Assembly: GCA_964394085.1 (NCBI GenBank)
Contig: CAYMWF010000022.1
Span: forward strand, 1 to 64,000
Origin: CAYMWF01 sp964394085 [NCBI: uncultured Gemmatimonadota bacterium]
Lineage (GTDB): Bacteria > GCA-2686955 > CAYMWF01
Reading direction: 5' to 3'
DNA length: 64,000 nt
The first letter of the stretch is position 1. Every line of letters starts with the position of its first letter. Of the stretch, positions 43,443 to 53,193 are shown piece after piece. Under the pieces are notes generated by a model that was not told where the DNA came from, did no database searches, and was given only the letters and a program-made list of their open reading frames with translations. Position numbers and translations under genes: made by a program.

Positions 43443-45795
43443 CAGTAAAGTAACCAGGGAGCGATTCAAGCAGGCGCTTGCCCTTGCTTTCCTGACGTCT
43501 GTTGTTTCCATCTGTGCGGGAGCAGTCGTCGGTCTGGTTATTGCCGGAAGGGGCGATCTTACGAGACTGACCAGGTTCTTTACTGCATATTACTTCGGCA
43601 TGGGTTACGGCATTGCCGGATTTATCGCCGGCGCCGTCTGGGGATTGACAGGGCGGAATATCCCCAGGATCGATAAAATCTCAGTGCGGTGGACTTTTGC
43701 GCCTGCATTGATAGCGGGTACTGCAGCATTCTACACGGGTTTGCAGAGAATATACCGTCTTTACAGCCGATCCGGTCTTATCGATAAAACCGACGTGACG
43801 GAGATGATCGTTCTGCTTGCAGGCGTGGCGTTAATAGTCTGTATCGTGTCGGTTGCCGGTCTCGAACTTGTCGTTTATCTTTTTAAGAGCAAGCGCCTCT
43901 TTCCCGCCTGTGTCATTCTCGCCCTCACGCCATTTGTTTTTCTTGCGCCGATAGTAAAGAGCAGCATAGATTTCAAAACCGAGCGTTTTGATTCCAATAA
44001 TCTTGCAGGCTCTTACCCGGGTGGACGGATTCTACTGCTTGGATTGGATGGTGCGGATTGGAACCTGCTCGATCCGCTTGTCGCAAGTGGTGAGCTGCCT
44101 GGTTTCGCTGAGTTGATTGAGTCGAGTGTCACCGCACCACTCATTTCGATGTATATGTTCTCTCCACAGAGCTGGACATCCATCGGAACCGGGTGTTATC
44201 GGGACAAACATGGGGTATATGATTTTCAGGTCATCGAATATCCCGACGGCGAAAGACGGGCGGCTCAGGAAGTACCTCTGGGTGAATATGTGGTTAAGGC
44301 ATATGACAGAGTTATTCAGGCATCAATGGTTGCTCTTGAGAGAACCCGCAAAAACCGGGGTGTCGAACTTCTCGGCCTGGTACCCGATTTTTTCCATAAG
44401 CTGGTGATTCGTCCGGTCCTGGAAACAGCTTTTCCGATCGAGAACAGAACCGGAGGACGCCTGAGCGCTACAAGCTTTAATGATGTCGGTGCGCCGTTTC
44501 TCTGGGAATGTTTTCAGGCGGCCGGGGCCGCCTGCGGGGTTGTGAACTGGTTGAACTCCACCCCGGCGGACCCGGAACACGGCTGGATCATATCAGGAGC
44601 GGCAGGGGTGGAGCGGGTGCCTACGTACAGCCGCCCCGAATCAAAGTTCTACGAGATAAATGAATACTGGAGGAAACACCGGACCGTATGGCTTGGTCCG
44701 GAATTGACGCCTTGCGCCGATTCCCTTCTCGCCTGGCGGATTGAAGACGCTGTTGATGCTCAGGATGCCAGCCTTGCACTTGACGAGGCGGCGGTGCGTA
44801 GTTTCGGGGAGGCCGAAGCGGCAAGGGTCGTCATCCCGCAAATTCTCCGGAGACACCAGGATATGGAATTCCTTGCGTGGCCTCTGTATTTCACGGATGC
44901 TCTCGGTCACCGGTTTTGTCATCTCCTCGAACGCCCGGAAGAAGGCAGGCGATATTCCGGGATATACCTGGAAAGTCTGAAACGTGTGGATAAGTTGATC
45001 CAGGCACTCTTGGATATTGAAGATTTGACTATCTGCATAGTTTCTGATCACGGGATGTCAGAAGTTCCCGCCCAGGAAGACTTACCGCTCGATTGGCAAG
45101 GTTTCAAATTCGATTTCTCCAGATTGATAACACTTCTTTCGGCAGACCCGTCATCGGAATTGCCTGTAATTATTCCAAAGGTTACCAGTGACGGCACATA
45201 TGTATTCGATCTCGATACTGCCGATGAGAAAGCGGTCTCATGGTGGTTTAATGCTTTAAAATCGGTTACTATAGAATTCGACCGAAGAGAATCCGCCTTG
45301 TTCCAGCACCTGAGATGCGGTCGAAAGGATGAACCTGCGATCCTGGTTGAAGAATTCGCCAGTTTCAAATTCAATGAACTGAGAGATCTTGACAGCTGGG
45401 AGATTAGAAGCCCGAGCGGCTCTTTCGGGGCCTCGGAATTGATTACGGATCTCGGCATCAGATGCCTGCACGGAAGACCGTCACCGGATTCACGACGAAA
45501 GTTGGGTCGGGAAGGTATATTCATACTTCATGGGTCAAATGTTGAGAAAGGGATTCGGATCGATGCGATAAGAACAGTGGATGTAGCGCCGACTCTGTTG
45601 TATCTTGCAGGGCTTCCGATATCCGACGGAATGGACGGGCTACCGCAATTCGCCTGTTTCGAATCCGACTTTCTCGAGGGCCGGAAAACGTTCAAAACAT
45701 CTTACCCGAGGATAGGAGTGCTCGCTCACGGAACCAACCTCGAAGAAACCGAGCAGGTGTCAGAAGCTCTTAGAGCGCTTGGGTATATCCAGTAG
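43426..45795 (+). CDS. Membrane-anchored alkaline-phosphatase-superfamily enzyme
   Basis: 789 residues. Residues 15-195 contain about five membrane helices. The rest is a soluble phosphodiesterase/phosphatase-like domain: metal-ligand LLLGLDGADWNLL, nucleophile region SPQSWTSIGTGCYRDKHGV, IVSDHGMSEVP and ILHGSNVEKG. This order matches type I phosphodiesterase/nucleotide pyrophosphatase-like members of the superfamily. Similar proteins occur in polysaccharide clusters and may hydrolyse or transfer a phospho-group on a lipid-linked or polymer substrate; the reaction is not known. The ATG lies inside the 3' end of algD, so the two are translationally coupled. Confidence 0.78.
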   Translation: MESAGSSKVTRERFKQALALAFLTSVVSICAGAVVGLVIAGRGDLTRLTRFFTAYYFGMGYGIAGFIAGAVWGLTGRNIPRIDKISVRWTFAPALIAGTAAFYTGLQRIYRLYSRSGLIDKTDVTEMIVLLAGVALIVCIVSVAGLELVVYLFKSKRLFPACVILALTPFVFLAPIVKSSIDFKTERFDSNNLAGSYPGGRILLLGLDGADWNLLDPLVASGELPGFAELIESSVTAPLISMYMFSPQSWTSIGTGCYRDKHGVYDFQVIEYPDGERRAAQEVPLGEYVVKAYDRVIQASMVALERTRKNRGVELLGLVPDFFHKLVIRPVLETAFPIENRTGGRLSATSFNDVGAPFLWECFQAAGAACGVVNWLNSTPADPEHGWIISGAAGVERVPTYSRPESKFYEINEYWRKHRTVWLGPELTPCADSLLAWRIEDAVDAQDASLALDEAAVRSFGEAEAARVVIPQILRRHQDMEFLAWPLYFTDALGHRFCHLLERPEEGRRYSGIYLESLKRVDKLIQALLDIEDLTICIVSDHGMSEVPAQEDLPLDWQGFKFDFSRLITLLSADPSSELPVIIPKVTSDGTYVFDLDTADEKAVSWWFNALKSVTIEFDRRESALFQHLRCGRKDEPAILVEEFASFKFNELRDLDSWEIRSPSGSFGASELITDLGIRCLHGRPSPDSRRKLGREGIFILHGSNVEKGIRIDAIRTVDVAPTLLYLAGLPISDGMDGLPQFACFESDFLEGRKTFKTSYPRIGVLAHGTNLEETEQVSEALRALGYIQ

Positions 45796-45813
45796 TAAAG
45801 GACCGGGTAATTT

Positions 45814-47016
45814 ATGCCGGACGATTCTCACAAAACCAGGGTGCTGATCCTTGTCGAGAACCTGTCAGTCCCCTTTGACAGGAGGGTATGGCAGGAAGCG
45901 CTGGCATTAAAAGAGAATGGTTACGATGTCGTTGTGATCTGCCCGAAAATGGTTGACAAGAAAAGCCGCGAGGTTATCAACGAAATTGAAATCCACCGGT
46001 ACCCGCTTCCCATTCTTTCCACCAGGAGAATCGGATATCTCTGGGAATATCCTCTGGCTTTCCTCTGTTCATTAGTGCTTTCCATAAAAGTTTTTTTGCA
46101 TAAACCGTTCCATATCATCCATGGATGCAGTCCTCCTGATTTCTTTTTCGCTATCGCACTTGTCTTCAAACCATTCGGTGTTAAATACGTTTATGATCAA
46201 CACGATCTTTCTCCTGAAACGTACCAAAGCAGGTTCGGTAGAGATGGCGGGTTTCTTTATTTCGGATTGAAACTGTTCGAGCGGCTCACATATGCCACAG
46301 CTGCAAGAATTATAGCCACGAATAATTCATACCGCAGGGTCGCAATGGAGCGGGGAAAGAGGGCGCCGGATGATGTAGTGGTGGTCAGGTCGGCGCCGGA
46401 TTTATCACGATTCAGGCCGGCACGACCGGAGGAAAAGTATAAAAACGGAAAAGAATATCTCGTATGCTATCTGGGCACGATGGGACCGCAGGACGGTGTT
46501 GATTACCTGATCGAATCGATAAACATCCTCGTAAACGAGCTCGGGCACACAAATATTCATTTTACGCTGATAGGCGGCGGCGATATGCTGGAATCCCTCA
46601 AAAGCCTGACCGCAAAGAGGGGCATCACAGATTATGTCAACTTCACAGGTCGGATTCCTAACGAGGAACTGGTAAAGATCTTATCGTCCGCGAGCCTGTG
46701 CGCCGCTCCGGATCCGGTTTGCCCCCTGAATACGGCTTCAACAATGAACAAGATTCTCGAATACATGGCTATGGGTAAACCTATAGTCTCTTTTAACCTT
46801 ATTGAAAGCAGGTATTCCGCGGATAGAGCCGCCGTTTATGCCGAGGATAACGACATTACAGATTTCGCCAGGAAAATTGAATGGCTCCTTCCCCAAAAAG
46901 AGCTGCGTGAAGAGATGGGCAGTTACGGCAGGCAACGGCTCGAATCCAAACTTTCGTGGGAGTTCTCCAGGAAGAAATTGCTGGAATTGTATGATAATCT
47001 CGCCGGGATTGCCTGA
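45814..47016 (+). CDS. Family 4 glycosyltransferase (WbuB-like)
   Basis: 400 residues. Opens VLILVENLSVPFDRRVWQEA, common to WbuB-type GT4 enzymes, has KYVYDQHDLSPETYQSRF and a C-terminal donor-binding segment NTASTMNKILEYMAMGKPIVS. The glutamate of the EX7E motif is in KILEYMAMG. It is a cytoplasmic transferase that builds the repeat unit. It starts 18 bp after the phosphatase-superfamily gene and ends 13 bp before the RmlD-like gene. Confidence 0.86.
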   Translation: MPDDSHKTRVLILVENLSVPFDRRVWQEALALKENGYDVVVICPKMVDKKSREVINEIEIHRYPLPILSTRRIGYLWEYPLAFLCSLVLSIKVFLHKPFHIIHGCSPPDFFFAIALVFKPFGVKYVYDQHDLSPETYQSRFGRDGGFLYFGLKLFERLTYATAARIIATNNSYRRVAMERGKRAPDDVVVVRSAPDLSRFRPARPEEKYKNGKEYLVCYLGTMGPQDGVDYLIESINILVNELGHTNIHFTLIGGGDMLESLKSLTAKRGITDYVNFTGRIPNEELVKILSSASLCAAPDPVCPLNTASTMNKILEYMAMGKPIVSFNLIESRYSADRAAVYAEDNDITDFARKIEWLLPQKELREEMGSYGRQRLESKLSWEFSRKKLLELYDNLAGIA

Positions 47017-47029
47017 ACTGAGGTGTGAA

Positions 47030-47932
47030 ATGTCTGGGGAAATAGAAGGTAGATCGATTCTGGCAACAGGCGCAAAGGGCATGCTCGGCAGTTACTTCGA
47101 CGATCGGAAAGTATTTAAAACCGATATAGACGATCTTGATATCAGAGACCGAACCGCGCTTGAAGAAATATTCTGCCGGCTGAAACCTTCGACCGTTCTT
47201 CATCTCGGTGCTGAAACCGATGTGGACATGTGCGAAGATGATAAAGACCATGCATTCAGAACCAACAGTATAGGAACTCAAAACGTCGTTCAGGCTTGCA
47301 AACGGCATGGAACCGAGCTTGCATATATTTCGACCGGCTCGATTTTTTTCAGCACGGAAGCGAGACTTTTCACGGAGTATGACACTCCGGATCCTCGAAG
47401 CCTTTATGCTGCAAGCAAATATGAGGGAGAAAAGGTGATCAGAGAGCACCTTTCCCGTTATTACATTTTCAGGGCCGGCTGGATGATGGGAGGGGTCGAA
47501 AAGGACAGGAAATTTGTTCGAAAAGTGTTTGTCCGCATGATGGAACACGGTAAGGTGGATGTCGTTGACGATAAATTCGGCACTCCGGTGTATGCGAAAG
47601 ACATGACATCCGGGATTATGACACTCATCGAGGACAGAAAGCGAACCCCGATGTTTGGAACGTATCATCTTGCAAATACGGGCCTCTGCAGCAGGTTCGA
47701 TATGGCCGTGGAGATGGCACGGATAATCCACGAAAAAACCGGGAGAAGTATTTCCGTATCAAGGGTTTCATCCGATCGTTTTCCTCTTCCCGCTCCAAGG
47801 AGCACATCGGAAGGTATCAGGAATTACAAACTGGAGCTGCTCGGGATCGATTTGATGCGTCCCTGGCAGGATGCGCTTTATGATTATATGGCCAATGAAC
47901 TGATCCCATGGTACAAATCCGCAGCCTTATAA
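47030..47932 (+). CDS. RmlD-like dTDP-4-dehydrorhamnose reductase family
   Basis: 300 residues from ATG 47030, after GAGGTG; the open frame begins at 46802 inside the preceding gene and that part is not translated. ATGAKGMLGSYF is the NAD(P) motif, HLGAETDVDMCEDD matches the RmlD motif HxAAxTxVDxxE, and YAASKYEGE provides the Tyr/Lys pair. RmlD reduces dTDP-4-keto-rhamnose to dTDP-rhamnose. With the RmlA- and RmlC-like genes at 8.9-10.1 kb this could complete a dTDP-deoxysugar path, but RmlB is absent from the window. Confidence 0.82.
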   Translation: MSGEIEGRSILATGAKGMLGSYFDDRKVFKTDIDDLDIRDRTALEEIFCRLKPSTVLHLGAETDVDMCEDDKDHAFRTNSIGTQNVVQACKRHGTELAYISTGSIFFSTEARLFTEYDTPDPRSLYAASKYEGEKVIREHLSRYYIFRAGWMMGGVEKDRKFVRKVFVRMMEHGKVDVVDDKFGTPVYAKDMTSGIMTLIEDRKRTPMFGTYHLANTGLCSRFDMAVEMARIIHEKTGRSISVSRVSSDRFPLPAPRSTSEGIRNYKLELLGIDLMRPWQDALYDYMANELIPWYKSAAL

Positions 47933-48033
47933 TCCCCAATCGAAACTTCGGGTTTCCGTTCCTGGACAAATTGTGGGTATGGACGAACCCGGAACAGCTG
48001 TGAATGTTTAATCGGCGATCCGGAAAGGTTACA

Positions 48034-48954
48034 ATGTGTATTAGAAAGTTGCACGGGTACCGTTGTTCAATCCTGATGGTCTGCTGCCTCCTGGTAGTTT
48101 TCGCCAGTAGTGTGTCTTACGCGCAATTCGATGGGCGATTGAACGCGGAATCCGTCCTGCTGCTTGACCACCAGTCGGGTGAAGCCCTGTTGAAGAAAGA
48201 CGTTTACACACCACGCCCTATTGCAAGTTTAACCAAGTTGATGACGCTGTTGATCGCCGCTGAAGCGGTGGAATCAGGTAAGGTGCTTCTCACGGACCTG
48301 GTTAAAACGAGCAGGAATGCCAGCAAGATGGGTGGTACGCAGGTATATCTCAAGGAAGGAGAATATTTCACCTTCGACGAGATGGCTTTTTCTGTTGCCA
48401 TGATGTCGGCGAATGACGCGGCGGTCGCGCTGGCAGAGCACATCGAGGGCAGTGAGGAAAAATTTGTCAGAGTTATGAATCTACGGGCTGCCGAGCTTGG
48501 AATGACCAGAACCCTGTATACATCCCCGCATGGATTACCACCGGGAAGAAGAAGTAAACGTCCAGCCGATACCTCTTGTGCAATGGACCTCGGGAAACTG
48601 GTCTTAGAAGCAGCGAAACATCCTATAGTATTGGGTTGGACATCAAGATGGCTTGGTTCTCTAAGAAATGATGCATTCATGCTTTATAATACGAACAAGC
48701 TTCTCAAGAGGGTAGAGGGTATGGACGGAATGAAAACCGGCTTTACACGGCAGGCCGGATTTTGTTATGTCGGGAGTGTCGAACGGAATAATCGTCGTGT
48801 TTCAACAATTATCCTTGATGCGGATTCCCTTGTCGGCAGATTCGATCTGGCGACCCGTCTTATCGAATACGCTTTCCAGACCGCCGTAATAACGAACCAT
48901 GCCCCCAGACCGGTTGTGGCTAAATCAAAAAAAGACCCGGGTGGTTCGTTGTAA
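48034..48954 (+). CDS. D-alanyl-D-alanine carboxypeptidase (S11 family)
   Basis: 306 residues with a signal peptide. Penicillin-binding motifs are all present: SLTK (SxxK) in RPIASLTKLM, SAN (SxN) in MMSANDAAVAL and KTG in GMKTGFTRQAGFC. It trims the terminal D-Ala from peptidoglycan stem peptides in the periplasm. It lacks the C-terminal membrane-anchor domain of DacA/PBP5, being shorter than the 380-400 residues of those enzymes. I prefer ATG 48034 (GGAAAGG upstream) over ATG 48004, which has no site. It ends 8 bp from a convergent glycosyltransferase gene. Confidence 0.88.
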   Translation: MCIRKLHGYRCSILMVCCLLVVFASSVSYAQFDGRLNAESVLLLDHQSGEALLKKDVYTPRPIASLTKLMTLLIAAEAVESGKVLLTDLVKTSRNASKMGGTQVYLKEGEYFTFDEMAFSVAMMSANDAAVALAEHIEGSEEKFVRVMNLRAAELGMTRTLYTSPHGLPPGRRSKRPADTSCAMDLGKLVLEAAKHPIVLGWTSRWLGSLRNDAFMLYNTNKLLKRVEGMDGMKTGFTRQAGFCYVGSVERNNRRVSTIILDADSLVGRFDLATRLIEYAFQTAVITNHAPRPVVAKSKKDPGGSL

Positions 48955-48962
48955 ATTACTGG

Positions 48963-50186
48963 TTAGAAACTTTCCCCAGGATCAGAGTTGCGCAAGGCCG
49001 AGTATAGTTTACGGTATTCTGAGGCGATTTTTCTTATGTCGTACTTTTCCCGCGCTGTACTCTGAGCATTATCTCCGAGTGTTTTCCGTAGATTCTCATC
49101 CGAGATCAGCTTCGAAAGCCCTTCTGCAAGGCTGTCGGGATGTTCAGGTTCCACAACTACCCCGGTTTTACCGTCCACAATCAGATTCATACATCCTGGT
49201 ATTCTGGTCACGACCACAGGCAGACCTCGCGACATGGCCTCTAACACAACATTCGGCATGCCTTCAGATCTGGAGGGAAGAACGAGTAGATCAGCGATTT
49301 CGTAGAATGGATCTGTCGAATGTATCCATCGTGTAGAAAAGATGACCGATCCAGAGTCAAGAAATCCTGCTGTCCGTGCCTTTCGTACCAGTTCAGTTCT
49401 AAGCGGACCGTCTCCAAGTATGAGGAGCTGGATTCTTCCCGGATGCTTCCGTTCGATCCGTTCCCATGCGTCCAGCAGAATATCCACGCCTTTCTGATGA
49501 AACAACTTTCCGATGAAAACGATTGTGATGCGGTCCGAATCAGGGTTGCTTTCCAGAAAATCGTTGATTTTCGGAGGTTGGCCAGGGGGGGCATCAGGTT
49601 TTTCCACTTCCACACCGTTCGGAATTCGAACCAGTTTTTCCGGCAGAACGTTTCTCGAAATAAGTTCGTCAGGGATCAATTCATTAATACAGACGAAACA
49701 ATCAGCATCTGAAATCACCGACCAGAACCGCTTCCCAAGCGCTTCCCCCCTGGAGTTGATCAGCTGATTATAATCGCTTGACACACCTGAATTCGCGACC
49801 TTTATCAAAATCCGCTTTCCAAATAATCTACGGGCGATAACAGAAAAAAATGCTGCTTCATTAGCCTGATGTACATGCAGAATATCGATACTCCTGCGAA
49901 GTTTCCAAATTTCGAAAATAGTTGCCAACCCGTAAATCCAGACACCGATTCTTCCCAGACCTTTCCGCTTTCCGCCCCAGCACCAGGTGCGTCTTACCGA
50001 TATTCCTCCGATTTTTTCATTCTTCGGCCATTCAGGGTTCCATCTTCCGGTAACGACAATCACCTGTTCGCCGGAATTTATCAAAGTTCGAGAGAGGAGA
50101 TAGGCTTGTCTCTCTGCACCCCCGTACATGGGATAAAACTTGACCAGGACCATGCAGATACCTTTGTTATCTTGAAAACGGGTCAT
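48963..50186 (-). CDS. Family 4 glycosyltransferase
   Basis: 407 residues. YPMYGGAERQAYLLSRTL is the typical acceptor-domain opening. VRIPNGVEVEKP, VFIGKLFHQKGVDILLDAWE and SRSEGMPNVVLEAMSRGLPVVV (complete EX7E) define the donor domain. It is the last gene of the minus-strand operon, 89 bp after the DUF362 gene, and would add one sugar to the repeat unit. Confidence 0.87.
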   Translation of the reverse strand: MTRFQDNKGICMVLVKFYPMYGGAERQAYLLSRTLINSGEQVIVVTGRWNPEWPKNEKIGGISVRRTWCWGGKRKGLGRIGVWIYGLATIFEIWKLRRSIDILHVHQANEAAFFSVIARRLFGKRILIKVANSGVSSDYNQLINSRGEALGKRFWSVISDADCFVCINELIPDELISRNVLPEKLVRIPNGVEVEKPDAPPGQPPKINDFLESNPDSDRITIVFIGKLFHQKGVDILLDAWERIERKHPGRIQLLILGDGPLRTELVRKARTAGFLDSGSVIFSTRWIHSTDPFYEIADLLVLPSRSEGMPNVVLEAMSRGLPVVVTRIPGCMNLIVDGKTGVVVEPEHPDSLAEGLSKLISDENLRKTLGDNAQSTAREKYDIRKIASEYRKLYSALRNSDPGESF

Positions 50187-50275
50187 TGTTACCGGGAGTG
50201 CTGTTTGGTTTTGAACCTACTCTGCATCCGCCTGCAGGGTAATGGGCAAACTTAAGATAGGATTTGACATTCGAT

Positions 50276-51808
50276 TCACGATAGATACCCCTGCCATCCT
50301 GCGGACGGGGTAAAAGGGTGGTAGGGCTTGATGTCCTTAACGAGTTCCACTTCCGACCATGGTGTTGAGGTGCCACGGTCCAGATTTTCGTATTTCAACC
50401 GTATTTTCTTCCCACTTTCGACATTGAATTGCGGATCCGCTGCAGCCGTCGCGATAGTTGGGATTTTCATCGGGTCGAATCCGGCGGCGGTGGCGCATAG
50501 ATAATCGACGGCAGCCCTGCTGATACCGGCGATAACAAGCCCCTCCGTCCGGGCAGTCGGTTCCATCGGCCCCTCACCTTCTCCGCAGACAACCGCGTCA
50601 ACCAGATGAAGGAAGGTGCGCTGTGGTGAACCCGTCATCGAACCTGAAGAATCAGCATACTTGACTATCCTGTTGATGTCTAGAATAGTTCTCCAGAGCG
50701 TATCGTTACCGAACCAGCTTCCTTCCCTGTAGAAATCATTGTAGGGGAAAATCGAGCTCGTTTTCTTTACGGCCTGAGATAAAGTATCAAGGTGATCATG
50801 ACCCCGGGATTCTATGCTGTCCGTCAGAATAGCAAGTATTTGCTTCCGAATACTAGGAAAGAGATATTCATCCCCGCAGCCTTTAAGCTTACTGCCGGTC
50901 CGGTGGTGAGGAAGACAGTCTTTTGAACCGTTGACACCAATGAAGTTTTTTAGACAGGCGGTTATTCCGGCCTTACGATGGGTTTTCAGCTTCGGGAGAT
51001 TGATTATCACATCAGATTCGAGCACGCTTCCGGCAATCAAATACCGGTGGTGGCCTATACCGTGGCTCTTTGTCATCGTTTCTTTATTATAGTTGGTCAC
51101 CCTGAAACGCTCTGCGTCGATTTCGATTGGTGTCAGATAACTCGACTCGGCCAGTTCCACCTCCCGATAGCCGCAAGGGTCACCGGGAAGCTTGGTCCTT
51201 TTAATAACATATTGTCCGGTTTGATCTTTTGTACACATTTCCTGCCTGAAATCTATGATTTCAACCGGAACCTGTGCATACTTCGAAAAATATGAAATCA
51301 GCAGATCCAGGCCCGAGTTTTTTTTGAGCAGCTCGAAATCGGTGTCCTGCAGCGGAGCATCACCTATAACTATTTCACCGTCACCATCAAGGGCTATGAT
51401 GACATAGTCGATAATTGCACGGATGAAAGACACGTGGGTGATAACCGAATCCAGATCCCCGTCGGTTCCATGAAAGTGTCTGACGAGGTTCGGCTTGATG
51501 AGAACCCTGTTCCCGGGAGAGATTATTACACCAAGGGGATTCCAGTTCTGCGTGCCGTAATTCTCCGAATCGAACTCAAGACCTCTGAGAGCGTTTCTCA
51601 CCGCCCTGTAAATGAAGTTGGCTCGATCCAACTCCCTGTTCATCCAGCCGAGGGATTCGGGATATATTTCCGGCGGGTTCCATGGCGCGGATGACGGATA
51701 ACCGGTAAGTGCACGGGTACGGCAGGCATATACTCTTCCGTGGTTTTTTTTGATTTCGGTTGTAAGAACCGACCTGGAAATCGGTATGCGGTTTTTTTTA
51801 AAAGTCAT
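50276..51808 (-). CDS. DUF362 domain protein
   Basis: 510 residues. LIKPNLVRHFHG, VIGDAPLQDTDFE, INLPKLKTHRKAGITACLKNFIGVNG and VIAGISRAAVDYLCATAAGFDP are the signature segments of DUF362. No ferredoxin-like [4Fe-4S] domain is attached, although some DUF362 proteins have one. Proteins of this kind recur in capsule and exopolysaccharide loci without a settled biochemical role. The start overlaps the stop of the CapK-like gene by 4 bp, so the two are translationally coupled. Confidence 0.82.
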   Translation of the reverse strand: MTFKKNRIPISRSVLTTEIKKNHGRVYACRTRALTGYPSSAPWNPPEIYPESLGWMNRELDRANFIYRAVRNALRGLEFDSENYGTQNWNPLGVIISPGNRVLIKPNLVRHFHGTDGDLDSVITHVSFIRAIIDYVIIALDGDGEIVIGDAPLQDTDFELLKKNSGLDLLISYFSKYAQVPVEIIDFRQEMCTKDQTGQYVIKRTKLPGDPCGYREVELAESSYLTPIEIDAERFRVTNYNKETMTKSHGIGHHRYLIAGSVLESDVIINLPKLKTHRKAGITACLKNFIGVNGSKDCLPHHRTGSKLKGCGDEYLFPSIRKQILAILTDSIESRGHDHLDTLSQAVKKTSSIFPYNDFYREGSWFGNDTLWRTILDINRIVKYADSSGSMTGSPQRTFLHLVDAVVCGEGEGPMEPTARTEGLVIAGISRAAVDYLCATAAGFDPMKIPTIATAAADPQFNVESGKKIRLKYENLDRGTSTPWSEVELVKDIKPYHPFTPSAGWQGYLS

Positions 51809-53193
51809 TTTTGTTCCACTCCGGTCAGAACCATTCCGGGATCCCGGGGTAATCTTGATATTGTGTATCTGAATTTTCCCGATTCACTGGGATTGATTGT
51901 GTCTCTGAATTCGAAGTTCAATCGTATGGAAGCATCAACCTCCGCGTGTATTTTACGCTCCAGATACGAGGTGATTTCTTCGGAATATCCGGGTTCGGAC
52001 ATCTCGATACGTATACTTAAGTCAGATAGCGAGGTCTGTTCCACCTGGAATCGCCTGACGACCTCAATTCCATAAAAGAGATGAGTGAAATACTCACCAT
52101 GGAACAGATCGCCGGAAGGAGTTCGGATCAAATCCGAAATACGTCCTGTCACATGTGCTATACGGGGAAATCCCAAACCGCACGGACAAGGTTCCCCGGT
52201 TGCGGGTAATGCCAGGTCTCCGATTTCATATCTGAGCAGCGGCATCGTCCGGTTGGTAAGATTCGTTACAATAATCGGGAAGTACCCGGTATCCTTTTCC
52301 TGTTCTCCCAGTTCAAGATAGTTCGTTGGCGTGAAGATATGCAATCCCCGGTGTGCCTTGCATTCATGAGCAACGATGCTTACTTCTCGTGAACCGTACC
52401 TGTTGAAAACTTCTGCGCCGAGATTCTTTGCGATATACTCACGGTCCAGGGCTGTGACCGTCTCCGCTGTCAATTGCACTGCTGGATTCGGCAATGGCCG
52501 GATTTTTTTCTTTTCAAAGGCCTCAGCGAGGAGTCGCGCCGAAGATGTATATGCGAAGATCACATCCGGACGCCATTTCGATATCTTTTCAGCCAGGTAA
52601 TAAAGTCTTGAGCGTGATATGCCGAACGTGTTGATCCATAAAGAGTTGCCGATGTAGTTTTTTACTCGCTTCTTCCAGTCGATATTCTGGGCTACGTCGC
52701 GCTCGGAACCCCATAGAAACAGTTGTTTTTTACCCGGTAGATAACCGCAAAGAGATGATGCGAAATCGATCGATGCGAGTGAGCGGAGGAGATATACCTG
52801 ATCCTGGTAGAAAGTAACAGGTTCTCCGGTCGAGCCACCCGTAGAATTCTTGAAAACCCTGTACGTTTGAAGATCGCTTTTGAGAGTTTCGCGATTATCG
52901 AGCAGTGTTTGGCGGGTAAGCGCAGGGAACTTCGAAAATTGCTCGAGACTACCGAAATCTCCCGGTTCAGCACCGGTTTCTTTAAAAAAGTCCCTGTAAT
53001 AAGGGACATACCTGCTGCAGTATTCGAGCAGGGAACGGATTCGACTGGTCATTATCGAGACGTTTTCCTGCTCCGATCTGACTGCCTGCGATTTCATATA
53101 ATTGTAGAAGTCGATTCTATAAGGCTGGTGTTTTCGTCGAGCCCTGAGAATATATTTTTCGCTGAGGCCGTTATGAAATGGGGGTAGTATCAT
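51805..53193 (-). CDS. CapK/phenylacetate-CoA-ligase-like protein
   Basis: 462 residues. Adenylate-forming family related to PaaK and capsule protein CapK. The P-loop-like STGGSTGEPVTFYQDQ, the FNRYGSREVSIVAHEC core with the LLRYEIGDLA motif, and the CPCGLGFPRI cysteine cluster are all present. Members in polysaccharide loci are thought to activate or transfer an acyl or amino-acid group onto a sugar; the substrate here is unknown. It overlaps the flippase gene by 4 bp upstream and the DUF362 gene by 4 bp downstream, forming a tight translationally coupled trio. Confidence 0.83.
   Translation of the reverse strand: MILPPFHNGLSEKYILRARRKHQPYRIDFYNYMKSQAVRSEQENVSIMTSRIRSLLEYCSRYVPYYRDFFKETGAEPGDFGSLEQFSKFPALTRQTLLDNRETLKSDLQTYRVFKNSTGGSTGEPVTFYQDQVYLLRSLASIDFASSLCGYLPGKKQLFLWGSERDVAQNIDWKKRVKNYIGNSLWINTFGISRSRLYYLAEKISKWRPDVIFAYTSSARLLAEAFEKKKIRPLPNPAVQLTAETVTALDREYIAKNLGAEVFNRYGSREVSIVAHECKAHRGLHIFTPTNYLELGEQEKDTGYFPIIVTNLTNRTMPLLRYEIGDLALPATGEPCPCGLGFPRIAHVTGRISDLIRTPSGDLFHGEYFTHLFYGIEVVRRFQVEQTSLSDLSIRIEMSEPGYSEEITSYLERKIHAEVDASIRLNFEFRDTINPSESGKFRYTISRLPRDPGMVLTGVEQK

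Noticed and set aside
46802-47029. N-terminal extension of the RmlD-like protein
   Set aside because: It lies inside the preceding GT4 gene in another frame; GAGGTG and the Rossmann motif place the start at 47030.
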